DNA of 64,000 nucleotides from Spisula solida (Eukaryota; Mollusca; Bivalvia; Venerida; Mactridae). How positions within the stretch are numbered: position 1 is the first letter of the stretch; each line of letters starts with the position of its first letter. Below the pieces are notes generated by a model. It made no database searches. It saw only the letters and a program-made list of their open reading frames with translations, and was not told where the DNA came from. The stretch is from contig OX365944.1 in assembly GCA_947247005.1 (NCBI GenBank), positions 2,492,501 to 2,556,500 on the forward strand, given 5' to 3'. Of this stretch, positions 44,295 to 58,394 are shown piece after piece. Made by a program: the position numbers and the translations under genes.

Positions 44295-46790
44295 TACGTT
44301 TGAAAGTCCAAAAGTACTAGAATGGTGACGTCTTATAGAGAGTGGCTCACAAAATGAGTTAAGTAGTGTTAACTGTAACAGCCTTGTCTTAGAGGTAAAT
44401 CTGTGAGGTTTAATATACGCTACATAACTCGTATATTAACACCATATTAATACCTTTGGCGACACAACATACACACAAAATTAATTTACTAGAATAAAAT
44501 ATCACCAAACGTGATGTTTTATTTATTTGTTTGTTATTATGTAATAAAACTTTTGATTATTTGCATCTGGGCCATATTACATATCAACTTTTGCCAAAAA
44601 ATATTCAGCATAATATAAACTGCTCCGAAACATGAAATGCAAACAATAAATCACGACAATACAGAAACGCTGGGTGAGCGCACAATGCACGTGTCGGCAC
44701 GAAATGCACCATACGTACAAATTGCTACCTTAGTGTGAAAGTGGCCCTGGTAAAATGTCAAACACATGATAATCATTACTGTTGATGGTTTGTGACCTTA
44801 AAAGCAAATAAAACAATATTTAACTACATATTACATAACTTACATAGTATGTTGCAATACATATAAACAAACAGATGCATATATATGTACGTGTATATAC
44901 ATGCTATCAGACGCAAGAATATCGCAACATCCTGTGATGAGCTTTTAATGGTATTCTTAAATGTGTCTAAGACAAAACTTCATTAAACTGTAACGATTTT
45001 AACATACAGCAGATTTCATAATAAATTTGGAGCCTCTCAAAGTCGTAACTCTTCTTTTGGCGACTAATTCCCATACAATCGTTAAATATATTACCTATTC
45101 CCTTCAAGTAGTGTGCTATAAAACCGAGGAAATATTGAGGAGATACGAACATCGATGTGACAACATCCGTGCAAAATAATTTATGAAGAGGTTGATACGC
45201 TGTATATAAGACAAACACTCTGTGTCAGAAGCTGAAAGAACAGACAGATTATTCTTGATATTTGATATAGGCATTGTTAAGGCATTCTGTTCATCTGTGA
45301 AGCGCACATTGGTACACAAGGTTCAGATAAAATATCCGTAACAAGACCAACTTTATAAGAGCATTGAAAACGCATTCTCCAGTTGAGTTTGGTCTTATTA
45401 TCCACCATAAATAAAATGCAAACGTACTTTAATTATCGTTTACGCAGCTGCAGGGTTATACCATTTACAGTGAATGTTAAATACTTAAGGACTTTTTTGA
45501 AACCTGAAATTAGGACTTGTATAGCTGTTTGGTTTCATTTTCTCGTTTAGTTTTGTATCTAGCATTATGACCTTGCTTGTTATTTATGTGCTCTTTTGTG
45601 TGCTTTTCGTGCTTGGCTGTTTCTGTGGAGTACCTGACGTTGTCGATGTAGATGTTGGATACTTGTAAACATCACATTTTGTATGAGGCAAACAAATTTC
45701 CGTCACGTACGTCCACTCGAAATTTGTCCATAAGACAACAAGACGTAGACCATTGTGCTACAACCCGTTCACGCATATAACCTATGTCGATCCAATATCT
45801 TACGCAGTTGTGAGGTTGTCAAATACCGTCAGCTAATTTAGAATATATTCAACATATGCTTCAGCATTCCAATGCTAAGCGTTTTATATTTCATTTCATA
45901 CTAATCGCATTCTACAAGTTTGCAATGTAATTATTAAGACACCACGAACATATTATACATGTAAATTAACGTATATATTTAAAACCATTTGAGGGATCCG
46001 CATACTATACCGCTCGAGAATATTGAAAAACATACATCATTAATTTTGCCTGTACGAACAAGTCCATTCCTTGCAGACACACACTTTTTGTATAACGTGT
46101 ACGACCTTCATTCAATATTTAAAATCAAGTACCAAAATATACATGTGTCGCTAGAAAGGGGAGAACTGGTGACTTTGATTAAACCTAGCTTCACTAGACA
46201 TGACAAGTATGAAAGAACATACATGCATCATTCTCTATAACATATTGTCCTGGACAAACACCAAAACATTAATTGCATTAAGGGCACCAAACCAAATCAT
46301 CGATACAATGTTGAATTTACATTCAATGGATGTTATACATGGACTTAAATAAATCATAATTAAATTGTGTTTGAACGGTACCTCCAAGTTGTAACGTAGT
46401 AGTACGTGGGTATAGTCTGCAATGTTATACAATACTTACTTAAGTTTTCATGCTTTATCCCCTGGGTGGATATTTGTAACATACTTAGTGAGCAATTGTG
46501 AAAGTGAAGGTAACGGGTTGGCTCTTGTTAGCATCAATTTCAAGACCAACTCATACTGTATACAGGTTTTTCGGATTAAATAACGAAAACGTGTTCTCGT
46601 GAGTAGAAAGTGCTACATGTATGACTACATGTGTACAATTTACAAATGTATGTCCATAACATGTAAAAACTTATATGTGAATAATAGAACATTACATTTG
46701 TGAATTTCTACATAGAATGTAATAATCCCGTGAAATAGATGCCAGATGAAAAGACACTGATGTGCTTTCCTCTAGTTATTACGTTACAAA
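44295..46790. other. Copy A duplication, non-coding, with one strongly conserved block
   Basis: Aligns with copy B 59965-63005. The block at 44975-45145 keeps an open minus-strand frame (NDCMGISRQKKSYDFERLQI) that is also open in B at 60672-60835, with many amino-acid replacements. No gene family recognised. Confidence 0.45.
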
Positions 46791-49700
46791 ATTATATTGA
46801 ACATGTGTCGCCTTTAAGGTCTCATTATATCATACAAGGACCGAATGCTATCCAGTATGTAGTATATATACCTTATATCCTGTATTGTTCCATTTCAGTG
46901 TTGATATTTTAATAACTTCATGTGATAAAAAGAACATTATATTACTCGAGTTATTACTCTACATCATCGCCTTTTATGTGTATTCCAGGTCCCATTGAAT
47001 CATCTAAATACATGGAACAGAAGCTATTCTAGTAGATGTACACATCCTCCACCTGCCTTTCCCCATGTTAGAATTGTTTATTTTAATAATTTCAGGAGTG
47101 TACGTGTATCTTACATATTACACAACACACGACAGCTGCAGGCTAAGAAATCTCGTGTCAGCAAGATTTGTTCAGTGTAAACTACGTGATAAAGAAATGT
47201 TTTTCCATCTTATAGTGATGATAACTCAAATATTTATTGCGTAGTAACAACAAATAAAATGGTACGTACACTTAACCCGACATACACCTCCGTTGGAAAT
47301 ATTTGCATTATCCGTGATTATTTACTGAATTATGTTATTTCTGCCACGGATCTACCATCATTGTTGTTTTACAAGATTTCACATTTATTTATTGAAATTG
47401 CCAACTATCAAGAAGTTTAGAAACTCATCACTCGAAATAAGTCGCATTCATTGAACACTAATCAGAAAAGTAATGCCTATCGGTGTCTGGTGTGAAACAT
47501 TGATTGATATGAGTTCACAGTTATGAATATACCATTGTCTAAATCTTACTGAACACTAGCTGTATATAAAAGGTAAACGGGTACTAGGTCAAAGATATAC
47601 ATGTATTAGAAATTAATTATGAATTGCAGGATGTTTTACGCACTCTGGAACGTGTAATTACATTATAGAACTTCTATATTAATATAGAATACTACTGTAT
47701 TTAATCACATAATTAGATGGGATTAGATTTCATTGTCGAGTTCAACGACGAAATCAACGAAAATGCAACTCGCTCGAAAAATAATGATTTACAGTATATC
47801 GATAGTCAAATGGATCAAGCTATTTGTTAAATAACTAGTTTGAAATAAACGAGCAGAAAGCCACCAACCTGATACTTATTGTGAACATTTACGTTAACTT
47901 TCTAATTTCATCTGATTTATTTTTCTATAAAACGGCTAAAAGTTTGTGTCAACGTTGAATAACTATTTAAATACCATGCGATAAAAGAAACACCGACATG
48001 TATAGCATTTTAATCATGTGATATGCCACATTCAACATATCGATATTTTGCAAAACTCGGACGAAACTGAGAGTGGGTAATGGTGTCATTGATCTTTCTA
48101 TTAAAAGTGTAGTTACCTCGAGTTTGCCCATGTCTGTAGCATTGGTAGAAACTAATCATTATTCAAGTTTGGTCCATAAATATGAGCATGTTAATCCTCA
48201 TTTTTGTGTGTGTTTAACTTGCTATATTCATGAATAGTTTTGATAGTTTTGGGATTTTGTAGTTCAAGTATGATGACATTGCCTAGGCTTGAATATCTGC
48301 TTCAAATAAATAATTGATCTATGTGGTGTTTTATGGACGGCAACTTATTGCGGATTTGTTCGGAGACAAGTATTTATCCCACCTGTTACTATGCACAATA
48401 AACTGATAGTTTATGTCGACGATACGTGATTAAAATTTGTATGTGTTGTAAGTCGTTGCATAATTGGAAGATTTCGAAAAACATTGGCTTAAATTATTCT
48501 CTTATTAGATAAACTACGGATTTCCAGTAATATCGTTTGCATATTTTATACAAAACCCTTATTTTAGCAATAAGAGTAAGACATGTTTCTAATGTTAAAA
48601 TGAACGTTGTATTAAACAAGGACAAGGAGATACCGTGAACACATGAAGACACGCTAGTTGCAAACTATCATTTATAAATAAATATAGAAAGAAAAGATTT
48701 GATTGCACTGTTACAATAATTCAAATGCAAACAATCAAAGTTATTGGAAAATTGATTTCTTCTTTTCGAAAACTAAAACATGAGCATTATTGTTCGATAT
48801 ATAATCCTAGAAATGTAGAGACATTATAAGAACCCTGCGTTCTACAGGACACTGCCTTTTACAATTAACTCCTTGGAAGAGGTTTTGTTCACATTAGGCC
48901 AACGATAACATCACGTACCTCGTTAAGTCTACACAAACAGAATGCTTGTCTCTGTGATAGAATAAAACTAGAAACGTCAATCCGAAAGTAAGAGAGCTTT
49001 GTAATACGATATTGTATCTTTGTAAAAGGTGTTTCATTCTTTACATGGACACAATCTTTATAATTTTATATTAAGGTGGCTCATTCTTTACACAATCCAA
49101 TTAGAGATTTAGATTACAATAAAACAACATAGCAGCACATTGTGAAAATCTAATTCCATTTCAGCATTGACATTTGATTATAGTTCCCGTCGTGGTATAA
49201 TTATGTGCACATTTAGATGTTTTATATCCATGCTAGATGATGTATAAAACACCGGAGTGTATAACTTGAGCGTGAGATCAAAATATTCTCATATTAGAAG
49301 TGAAATGAGTTAGAAGTATTAAGCATTAGGGCGATGGTTTCAAATCAGAATTAATTTAATCTACTATGATGTGTTTTGTACCGTTGTTAAATTACAGATA
49401 CTAATATTACGGAAGATGGAAAATAAAGTCAAAACCATTATTAGCTTCCACATTAGATAGAGCGAATCCAATTTGTATGACAAAAGTGATTTGTACACTT
49501 GTACCGAATCACGGACAAAGGGATATTTAAGTATTAGTTAAGTCGAAAACCTGGTGGAACAATATTTACATTGCAGTTCAGCTTGATTCCATTTGGCTAT
49601 GGTAATACTTCAAGCTCATACGTTTTTCAAACGTTTTTAAGCTGGAAATAAATGAGTAAGTGTACATTGTATATTTAACATACATTATGTCCAAACCAAT

Positions 49701-50739
49701 GATTGGAAGTCAACCACATGTTACCGAAGAGAGGAAACTAGTCCAATTGGTACACATCCCAAAACTGACGCCCGAAAATACAGTGATGTGATTAGAGTTG
49801 CATTTCATCTTGAACATCCCTGGCAACACTACAGAACATAAGACTTCATTTGAAAACATAATCTGTAATAATAGATATGGATGAGTCGTTTAATATTTGA
49901 CTCTTGTACGGGTGGCTAGGCACTGTCGCCGTTTCTGTATTGCTTGGGATTGTTTGTGCGCTACAGTATTTAGTAAAGGGAACCTGTTTTTTAAGTAGGG
50001 CTTATGTATCCAAACAACGAGAGATAACGGCGATCTGTGTTTTATTTTTGCATAACTACCATAGGCCTAAAATCAATATAAGCAGAAACATTGATTACTA
50101 TTTTAAAATCCAATTACAACGTTTTGTTAATAACTTATTAAAGAAAATGAGCAAGATTATTTATACACTCTGAATTGATGCAATAGCGTTTTAACCTTGT
50201 GCAAAAGACTTCATTCTAATAAGTATGGCGCCAATTATATAACACTGCCTATAAATAATGGATAAATTTGTAGGCTTACTAGAACTGGACAAATTTTAAC
50301 GTGTTTATTTCAGTTTTAATTTGTGACTTATTGTAATATGCAGTGTTCCATAACGGCTTTGCCAACGAGGGATTTTCAAAAATGACGAAGATTTCTGCAT
50401 AAAATGTTATCGTTAGCACTCCTCGTAGCCTTGTGGTAGTTTAATGTTGAAAGATAACCCCAAAGCTTGATAACTTTAAGCCCAGCTGGGTAATTATAGT
50501 ATAATGTGTGCTCGTTATTTTGTATGGAAACAGTTCAATTAGTTGTTTGGTAGAATAAAATATATAGAATCCTTTTTAAATGTAGTTATATTTCAGTACA
50601 TTTTGTTCCCAATCACATTAAAAAGATTTTTTCACGCAGATAATATTTCATGAAAGGAAAACAATTATGTTTACTCAAAAAGTAACCTGACAATGATTCA
50701 AACTGCCAACTCATTTCTGCACTTAATTCCTATCTCTAA
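46791..50739. other. AT-rich spacer with a diverged third copy of part of the duplication
   Basis: About 49070-49480 resembles 38000-38520 of copy A (for example CATTAGGGCGATGGTTTCAA with AGAATTAATTTAA against CATTAGGGAAATGCTTTCTA with GGAATTAATTTAA). Otherwise I see no gene. The ORF at 49904-50173 starts with TTG and resembles nothing. Confidence 0.4.
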
Positions 50740-51400
50740 GCCGTAAGCCAATTTCAGACTTACAGCGTTGCGTTGGTGAATATGGTGCCTGTGGAACCGT
50801 ATGCCAGTTTCTGACTTACCTCGTAGTCGCTAGTGTCCCTGTGGAGCAGTATGCCAATTTCTTACTTATAAAGTTGTTGAATATGGCCCCTGTGTCGCCG
50901 TATGTCAGTTTTTGCATGACAGCGATTTTTATATGGTCCCAGTGGAATCGTATACCAGTTTCAGACTGATAGCATTGTTGAATATTGTCCATGTGTAGCC
51001 GTATGCCAGTTTCTGACTGACAGCGTTGTTGAATATGGATTATGTTGAGCCGTAAGCCAGTTTCTGACTTACAGCGTTGATGAATATGGACCATGTTGAG
51101 CCGTAAGCCAGTTTCTGACTTACAGTGTTGATGAATATGGACCATGTTGAGCCGTAAGCCAGTTTCTGACTTACAGTGTTGATGAATATGGACCATGTTG
51201 AGCCGTAAGCCAGTTTCTGACTTACAGCGTTGATGAATATGGACCATGTTGAGCCGTAAGCCAGTTTCTGACAAACAACGTTGATGAATATGGACCATAT
51301 GCAGCCGTATGTCAGTTTCTGACTTACAGCGTTGCTGATTATGGTCCATATGCAGCCGTATGTCAGTTTCTGACTTATAGCGTTGATGAAAATGGTCCCA
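50740..51400 (-). repeat. 51-bp minisatellite, about 13 copies
   Basis: The unit GCCGTAAGCCAGTTTCTGAC, followed by TTACAGCGTTGATGAATATG and GACCATGTTGA, is repeated. Central copies are nearly identical and edge copies diverged. Each unit holds a hairpin (GTAAG.CAG-TTT-CTG.CTTAC). A 206-codon minus-strand ORF (KSETGLRLNMVHIHQRC, 17 residues per unit) runs through it but begins with GTG; I do not call it a gene. Confidence 0.9.
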
Positions 51401-52455
51401 AATGATGCTGTTCTTGCGACACAGATCGGTATCCACTGTACATCAACATAATAACGCGATCAACTAAATATTTCAGCAGACTGTTACAGGCTTAACCAAC
51501 AACATTAATGCATAAAGCTTTGCTTTACATAAAGGAAGCGAATCAAGTTGGAGCTCGAGTATACTTTTTATTGTTGATACTTTAAAGGTGACCCAAGATC
51601 AGCATTATCATAAAAAGTTGTCCAAGTTATAAGAGAATTGAAACTGCAATAGGCTGGTAGATTTAACAAATATAAACGTGAACAAATTGAAAAGTGTCTT
51701 ACATATGCATAATTTAAAAAGCAATTCATGTATGAGCCATATTTGAATTTTATCAAAGATCCTATTGTTAAATCATATATTACATATGTTAATTTAAAAT
51801 TATTGCACACAAACTTGAAATAGTAACTGGTCGTTATCAAAATACACCAGTTGACGATATACTTTGCAAAAATTGTACTTAATAAGAAATATAAACTGAA
51901 GAACACTTTATAGTTGTCCTCTTTATGAATCTGACAGGACTTTGTATACTGCAGACTTTGATAAACATGTTAAGCATTATAATCTTAGTAGTGCAGAACA
52001 GTTTGTATATGTAATGTCCAGTGAAAAGGATAAAACAATTACTGCCACAGGAATCTTTATTCACCAGTCCTTTTAGGCTCGAGTAAGATTTCGAGACTGT
52101 CAGCTTGACCACTCATCTATATTGCGTATGGTCTACTAACTATGACGCACTGGCCTAGAAGTATCATTTAATATGTTGTAATAGTTCATCCAACCTACCC
52201 GTATGATATTCTTGTTATAGATAATTTAATTATGTGCTACAGTCATTTAAAATGCTTTTGCGGCTTACTGTTACATAGTCTTTGTTAATTGTGTTGTCCA
52301 ATCAGAATCAAACTTTTGTTATTTTATAATTATGTTTTTGCATGTACTTACGAATCGCACAATGTTATAATAATGTGATTTTATACCTGAAATGGCCATG
52401 GTTATAAATTATATTCTATTTTTCTCGCCAGTAATCGACTGATATGACCAACATA
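51401..52455. other. AT-rich non-coding DNA, no feature seen
   Basis: The minus-strand ORFs of 77-112 codons are Phe/Tyr/Ile-rich, as random AT-rich DNA gives. Confidence 0.35.
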
Positions 52456-52602
52456 GAGGATCTTGCATGAGTGCTCATTACATACGAGTTTTATTAAACG
52501 AGTGGACAAAATGATATGACACGAGGCTTTGCCTAGTGTCATATTGTTTTTGTCGACGTGTTTAATAAAACTCGTATGTAATGAGCACGAATGTAAGATT
52601 CT
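52456..52602. repeat. Foldback element with ~67-bp arms
   Basis: GTGCTCATTACATACGAGTT and TTATTAAACG on the left face the reverse complement CGTGTTTAATAAAACTCGTA and TGTAATGAGCAC on the right. The hairpin is about 85 percent paired with a GAGGCTTTGCC loop. Loop and plan recall the foldback at 31682-31830. Confidence 0.8.
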
Positions 52603-52853
52603 ATTTATCACATAACCTTAGAAAACGCTCATTTTTGTTCAAAAGGATGATGTACGCTGCATATGTTTCAGTCAAAATTCAGCGGTACATTGAGCGCGAC
52701 GTCATGGCGACGTTGATATTATTCTGACGTCATTGACGGATCAATGCATAGATTGGCTAACGTCACGTCAAGCTCATTTAAATATTTATTGCACAGTCTG
52801 GGAGTGCCGAACGATATTTACGGCACTCCTGGACCGCATGTTATGTGATAAAA
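52603..52853. repeat. Inverted-repeat unit bounded by TTTATCACATAAC
   Basis: TTTATCACATAAC at about 52605 and GTTATGTGATAAA at about 52840 face each other. Near the right end GGAGTGCCG (52801-52809) and CGGCACTCC (52821-52829) form a perfect 9-bp hairpin. Probably another MITE abutting the foldback. Confidence 0.5.
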
Positions 52854-55531
52854 TACTGTCGATATGATCTAGAGGGCATTTTACGGCCGCTACATAGCAC
52901 CAATAACAGCGCTGTTGTAACATAAATCACAAATAAACTCGTATAAGAGGCATGATTTCAGAATTTATGACAGCCATTTTCGCCAGTGTAATAAAATCGA
53001 AACAATGTAAACAGGTAACGACGCCAATAATCCAAATTCAGTGCGCCTGGATAGCTTCGATGTATAGAACCCGCCTTGTGTGTGGGAGGCTGCAGGCTCG
53101 CTCAATGTCATGTCAGATACTTAGTATATCTCACAACCGTCACAATACCAGACTTTATGTTTATAGGATATTCAAAGTCATAATGTTCAGAACTTTTAGA
53201 ACAAAACTGTTGAGATGTAGATGTTTTCAATTATTCGCTATTAGCAGTGTTAGAATAATACTATTTGTAATAAACGTCTATTGTTTTATCATATTTGGCT
53301 AAACTAGTCACTGTTTATAAGGAGTACAAACTTAGGTTGTGATTCGTTACATGTTAACTCAGTATTATGTACAATGGAAAATACGCATCTCTGAGACAAT
53401 ATACAGTATAAACCAGTAAGTTGTAGTACATGTATTAGTTTGACAAACGCATTATCAACTAAATGTGTTTAACAATGAGCCTAACTCAGTTTTACCTTCT
53501 CCAACATGCGTACATACTCTCCAGAGACCATCTTGTGAATGCATTGTGAAATTGAATGAAAATGTTAAGTTTGGTATATTTTGTTCCTAGTCCATCAGGT
53601 GTGTAGTCGCTCACTCAATTATTAATTTAATAATTGGTTTGCCTCTTCTGCTTCATATTTAGAACATTTCTATTTGTGTTAGTTTGTTTGTTGACAGTGT
53701 ACCTACTGTTTTACTTATATACGTTTACAAACACTCTTTGTGAATAATTTGAAATTCAACGACAGAACAAACATTTAACTATGTTAATGGTGAAAATGGT
53801 ATAGATTCTAAACTAAAACGGGAAGTAACTACGGCGATGAAGTTGAACGTATTAATTTAGTTTCTAATGATTATCCATAACATAGAAGTAGAATAACATG
53901 TTGAATGTCTGTAATGGGAATTTTTGAACGTTATAGTTTTTACCACACTCAGATCAATGCCTCAGTAACAGTGCATGTTGCATCAACACTAAAGGCATGT
54001 TTCATGTTTTTTGTCTAAGAGTGTGTTTCTTTAAATCATCAAAGTACTTCTGTCTAATTGGCTACAACATTTTATGCATCCACAAGGACACAAAACAATG
54101 CAAATTTGTAGCAGATTGAGGTTCAATACATAATAACGACTTGTTTTGTAATATCTTGCTGATACATTTTGACGTTCGGCTATTAGTAACAATATGGAAA
54201 TTAGGCATTCGATTACAAAGTATAATTTTTTCTAATTCAACATGTCACAAGCCCCACGAGAGCAACATTATGCATTACAAGTATAATGCATTGGCATTTA
54301 TAATAGAATGGCGATGGTTAACCAATATGAGCAAGCGTGACGTATTTTATACATGACTTGGAGCATCCAAACTGAAGGTTAAAGGTCGGCTACGGGGTTT
54401 AGATAATTACCAACCGGCAGACAATTAACTTTATTTGTAGATAAAGGCGTGTAATGTGTTGCATCTATCTATACTGGCTACAGTAGTTTGATGCATGTAA
54501 ACATAATTGTTTGTCTGCTAATTATTATTACAACTTATACATTCTTATGTTATTCCCCACCGCGTACCAAATGTTTACACCAGTGTGTGACTCACTCACT
54601 AGCCATGCAGTCATTTCTTCTTTGTCAATACTACACATGCCAATCATCTGGGAAGTAAATTCAAATTGTATAGTAGACAGTATAATTTATTTTCTGAAAA
54701 TTACATTTCCAGATTACAGCCAGTAAAATGCACTGATAAAGATAAAAAAGATTTTCAGAAAAATGTGTACATTAGATTATGTTAAATTGAATTAAACATT
54801 TTATGTTGAATGTTTAGTGAACCGAGTAAAACTGAATCTCTCTATACCTATGTCCCATTGTACACTTCGCCAGAGAAAAGCAGTCATATTTCAAGTCCGG
54901 CATTCTAAAGTTCATTTATGTACATATAAAACAGTGTTCATGTTGGATGAACATGCCCGCTCCAAAGTGATGATGGACTTGTTTTTATAACACAAAAAAC
55001 ACAGATAACATAAAGTTGGGACATGAACCCTCCACAAATCACTTTATATTAAACATACTTATTAAGTGTCTAAAAACTATTTTCCTGAAACAGTCATATT
55101 ATCGATTATAAAAACTCATTTATTTATGATCAATAAATGACTTATATGCACAGGAACGTTATTTGTAGATATCCTCTAATAACATTGTCGAAATAAGGTT
55201 AAACATCAAAGAGCATGTGTGTATTGTCATATTTGCTGATGTATCTAATGAACAATAATGGATTGTTCGCACGTGCTCGTATATTTTTACTATAAATGTA
55301 CAAATCCACATCCACAAACCCTTACTTTAGCAATATCAACACGATGCACATAATAATAAAATGTGTGATGTCAAACGTCATATTTCTTCCGTAAGGTTGA
55401 TCAAGACGATTATAAAGTTATTTAAAATGCAAATCCTCTACCGATCGTGATATCTGTTTATTTGAAGTACATATAACCAATTTGTCTTTTAGTTACGACA
55501 TTGTAAATATTTCCAAAACCATGTCTAAGCT

Positions 55532-55756
55532 ATGTGTCATTGTAAACCAATTGTCCACAACAGGGTCATTGTCTACATAGAACGTATAAATAAAACCAGT
55601 GTCCCTTGTAGATGGGAACAAATGGACGCGGTCTGCTTTAATCAATCATGTTTGACAAGGATGACGTATTCAGGTCATCTCTGGTATTATATTCTTCACA
55701 TTTCAAATGGTATCAGACGTTTTAATACCTCCATGACAACCTCATCGCAGAATTGA
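55532..55756 (+). other. ORF conserved between the duplication copies (possible old exon)
   Basis: The frame encodes CRWEQMDAVCFNQSCL, TYSGHLWYYILHISNGIRRF and NTSMTTSSQN before a stop. Copy A encodes the same with few changes, but split: the first part at 9178-9249 and the rest, with the same stop, at 34449-34525 beyond the e1/e2 insertion. The non-coding flank is about equally conserved, so selection on the protein is not shown. Confidence 0.3.
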
Positions 55757-57477
55757 ATACATCCGTTCAAACAATACTGCACACAGAATCCTCATATCAC
55801 AGATATTTATCTTGGCATACGAAATGGTACATTAAATGACTTTTTATGAGGTCTGTGACTAAAGTCTGATGAAGTTTGTGACTAGCTCACATGTTTACAT
55901 CTGATGAGGCATACAAATAACTTAACATTTACATTTTATACCTTATAGACTCGTGTCATTTAACAGGATATCGAAACAATACATGTATTACAATAAATAT
56001 TTTCAGATCGATTGCGAAACGCTTTCCACGACTGTAGTCGTACATTTATAATTCGCACTCATAATTAGGTACCATGGTTCGAACATGCCACTTTTAGTAA
56101 TTATAATGCAAAACTGTCAGCCACAAAAACGGCATTTTGAAAGCTGTCGGCTGTTTTGACAATTGAGGCCGTCCTTTTGGTTTTTCGGCAGCTGAGATTA
56201 TTTACGTTGCCCTTTTGACTGCTGGAACTTAGACGTTCGTTTTTTGATAGCTGTCAATTATCTTTTCAGCGGTTTATATTCATTTTTCAGTTATGTGGTA
56301 GACATTGTGCCGTGTAATTGTGGTATGTGATGTTTTTCATGCTTTCTGTGCTCGGCTGGCTAAGGTGAGTGCTGCCTACCCGGTCCGATGTTCTAATATC
56401 TTTTTTGAAATGCTATTAGTATCAAGCTGTATGGAGTCTGTATGTATATACATGTAGTACATGTTATTGGCATCTGTATAAGGTAACATGGTACGAATAT
56501 ATCAATTTATGAGTAGGATAATGAGAAGCTGTCATTCAACGTGCCGAAAATCAAATGTGACTAACGGCATGTAACGACATGTAAACAATCTATATGTGAG
56601 GTATGTTGTGGGATTCAACCTGAGGTCAAAATTTCACAAATTCACATCTTCAAATTTTGATATAATTCTTTTGTTTTATGTTTCAAAAAAGTTATAATTT
56701 TTCAGACTGCTTCAACAGAGTGACCTGTTTAGCTAGTACAAGTAGTTCTGTTAAGACGGAGTAATATTCTCCACATTTCATATTATTATTAATTATTATG
56801 CAGACCTATTTTAGAAAATATGAGCAAGAGCCATAACTAGCTGTATATAGTATGTTTATCTTCTGTATTCATGTTTGATATACTACAATGTCATACGTAT
56901 GTTAAGCCAAACAGTTTTGTTGAAAAGAGGAATGTTAGACAGGAATAATGAATCGATATGTTTTAATTATAAAAGTTTATGTCTAATTCTACGGTTTTCT
57001 TACACCAGGCTTTATCGCTGTCATTTAAATTCCAAATGGGTGAGCTTCAGCACATCCGCCTTTATTACTTTCAGTATATGGTATTTACATAAAATTATTG
57101 CTAATTCCGATTCCAATGATAATGTTTGTTAAATTTTGACATACAAATGCAGGTTTTACCATGTACGAGAAAAACATCTGACTGGAGGCTTTAAATGTCG
57201 AAGACAACAATGATTATCATTACAGTTCAGTGTTACGACTGACTTTCGAAGATCGGAGGTTACATGTAAGTGCACAGTTGTCTAAGCGACCGAGTGATTG
57301 ATAGTATACTTAAAAAGCATGTATTTGTCAGTCATAAACTAACAACAGTGACATAGAAAGTAACATCTGACAGTTTGAGTGTTTCTCGATTTGCAATGAA
57401 AGTGTTGTCATGCTTCTATAAATTTTGAAGACAAAAACGCTTTTGAAAAAGAAATTGGATCATTATACGAGGGGCGT

Positions 57478-58394
57478 TCAATTTATAATGTCTTTTTGGT
57501 CACACATTTTAACATTCATTGATATCTGAAAATCTTTTTAAATTTCTGGACCCATCAACCATTCCGCAATATTTCGTGAAATTTCAATAAAATTAATTCC
57601 CTGATTTTTGTTTCTGGTGTCTTTTTAAGGGTCAGTAATAGACACTGCGTCTTTTTGAGAATAATTGTCCATTAAAATTTCATTTCGGGAAATAATCTTA
57701 TTCCACAACTACTATTCCGTGAATAATGTAAATGCCTTCCATAAAAACATGATTTCCTGTACTTCATTGCCATTTATGTACAAACTGAGATCATTTGAAA
57801 GTCGCGAAAATAGGTGTCAAAATAAGTTCAGAAAGCATGCTATTTTTCAATTCATATTTTAAATTACATTGTAGTTTTATTTGTTGGAATTTGGCATATT
57901 ATACATAGACGTACGCCGTAGACCATCAACAATAATTTCTGGGGAGAATTTGCGAACAAAATAGAAGTGATATGAAGTTATTGGTGCGTGAACCAACAAG
58001 CATCATTTGGTATAAATAAGAGTAGTCTCCCTTGTATTTGACGGCCTTACTCGTATACAAAACATACGTTCATGTTCTTTTTTTTGTTCTGGTGGAAACA
58101 TAAGGATTAAGTTATAGATTAGTATGTTGCAATTAAATGAATACTATAATTTACTTTTCTAAACCACTACTGCAAAGATAACACATATTTTGCTTAAAAT
58201 GACAATAAGGCTAGTATACTCGAGTAGACCCTCTTCTAAGTTCAATAAATTACTTAATTATTGACGAAAGGCTATGTAATTTTTCAGATATAGAATAGAA
58301 ACAAACACCTTTCAGACAGTATTCGAAGAATTCTTCTAAATACTGTCATAGCAAAATACAAAGGGCACGGATATTATATATTGAACGCCCCTCG
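57478..58394. mobile_element. 917-bp mariner-like non-autonomous element
   Basis: TIRs CGAGGGGCGTTCAATTTATA (left) and CGAGGGGCGTTCAATATATA (right, reverse complement) with TA on both sides. The interior is related to 40879-41765 but in the opposite orientation. Copy A lacks it at the matching position near 37640. Confidence 0.85.

Larger units (their letters stand above)
34449..46790 (+). repeat. Segmental duplication copy A, right part
   Basis: Continues the alignment with copy B from 55681. TTTCAAATGGTATCAGACGT and about 120 following bases are almost identical at 34470 and 55700. Later anchors include 37000/56846, 38292/58890, 44406/60112 and 45990/62275. Copy A is longer (12.3 kb against 7.3 kb), largely because of insertions listed separately. 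The last clear match is TTTCCTCTAG at 46770 against 63001. Confidence 0.8.

Noticed and set aside
49904..50173. 89-codon ORF with a hydrophobic N-terminus
   Set aside because: The first codon is TTG and there is no ATG nearby. The resemblance to a membrane segment is likely chance in AT-rich DNA.
50816..51436. 206-codon minus-strand ORF of 17-residue repeats
   Set aside because: It starts with GTG, not ATG, and exists because the 51-bp satellite unit is a multiple of three without a stop in this frame. No signal for transcription or a protein family.
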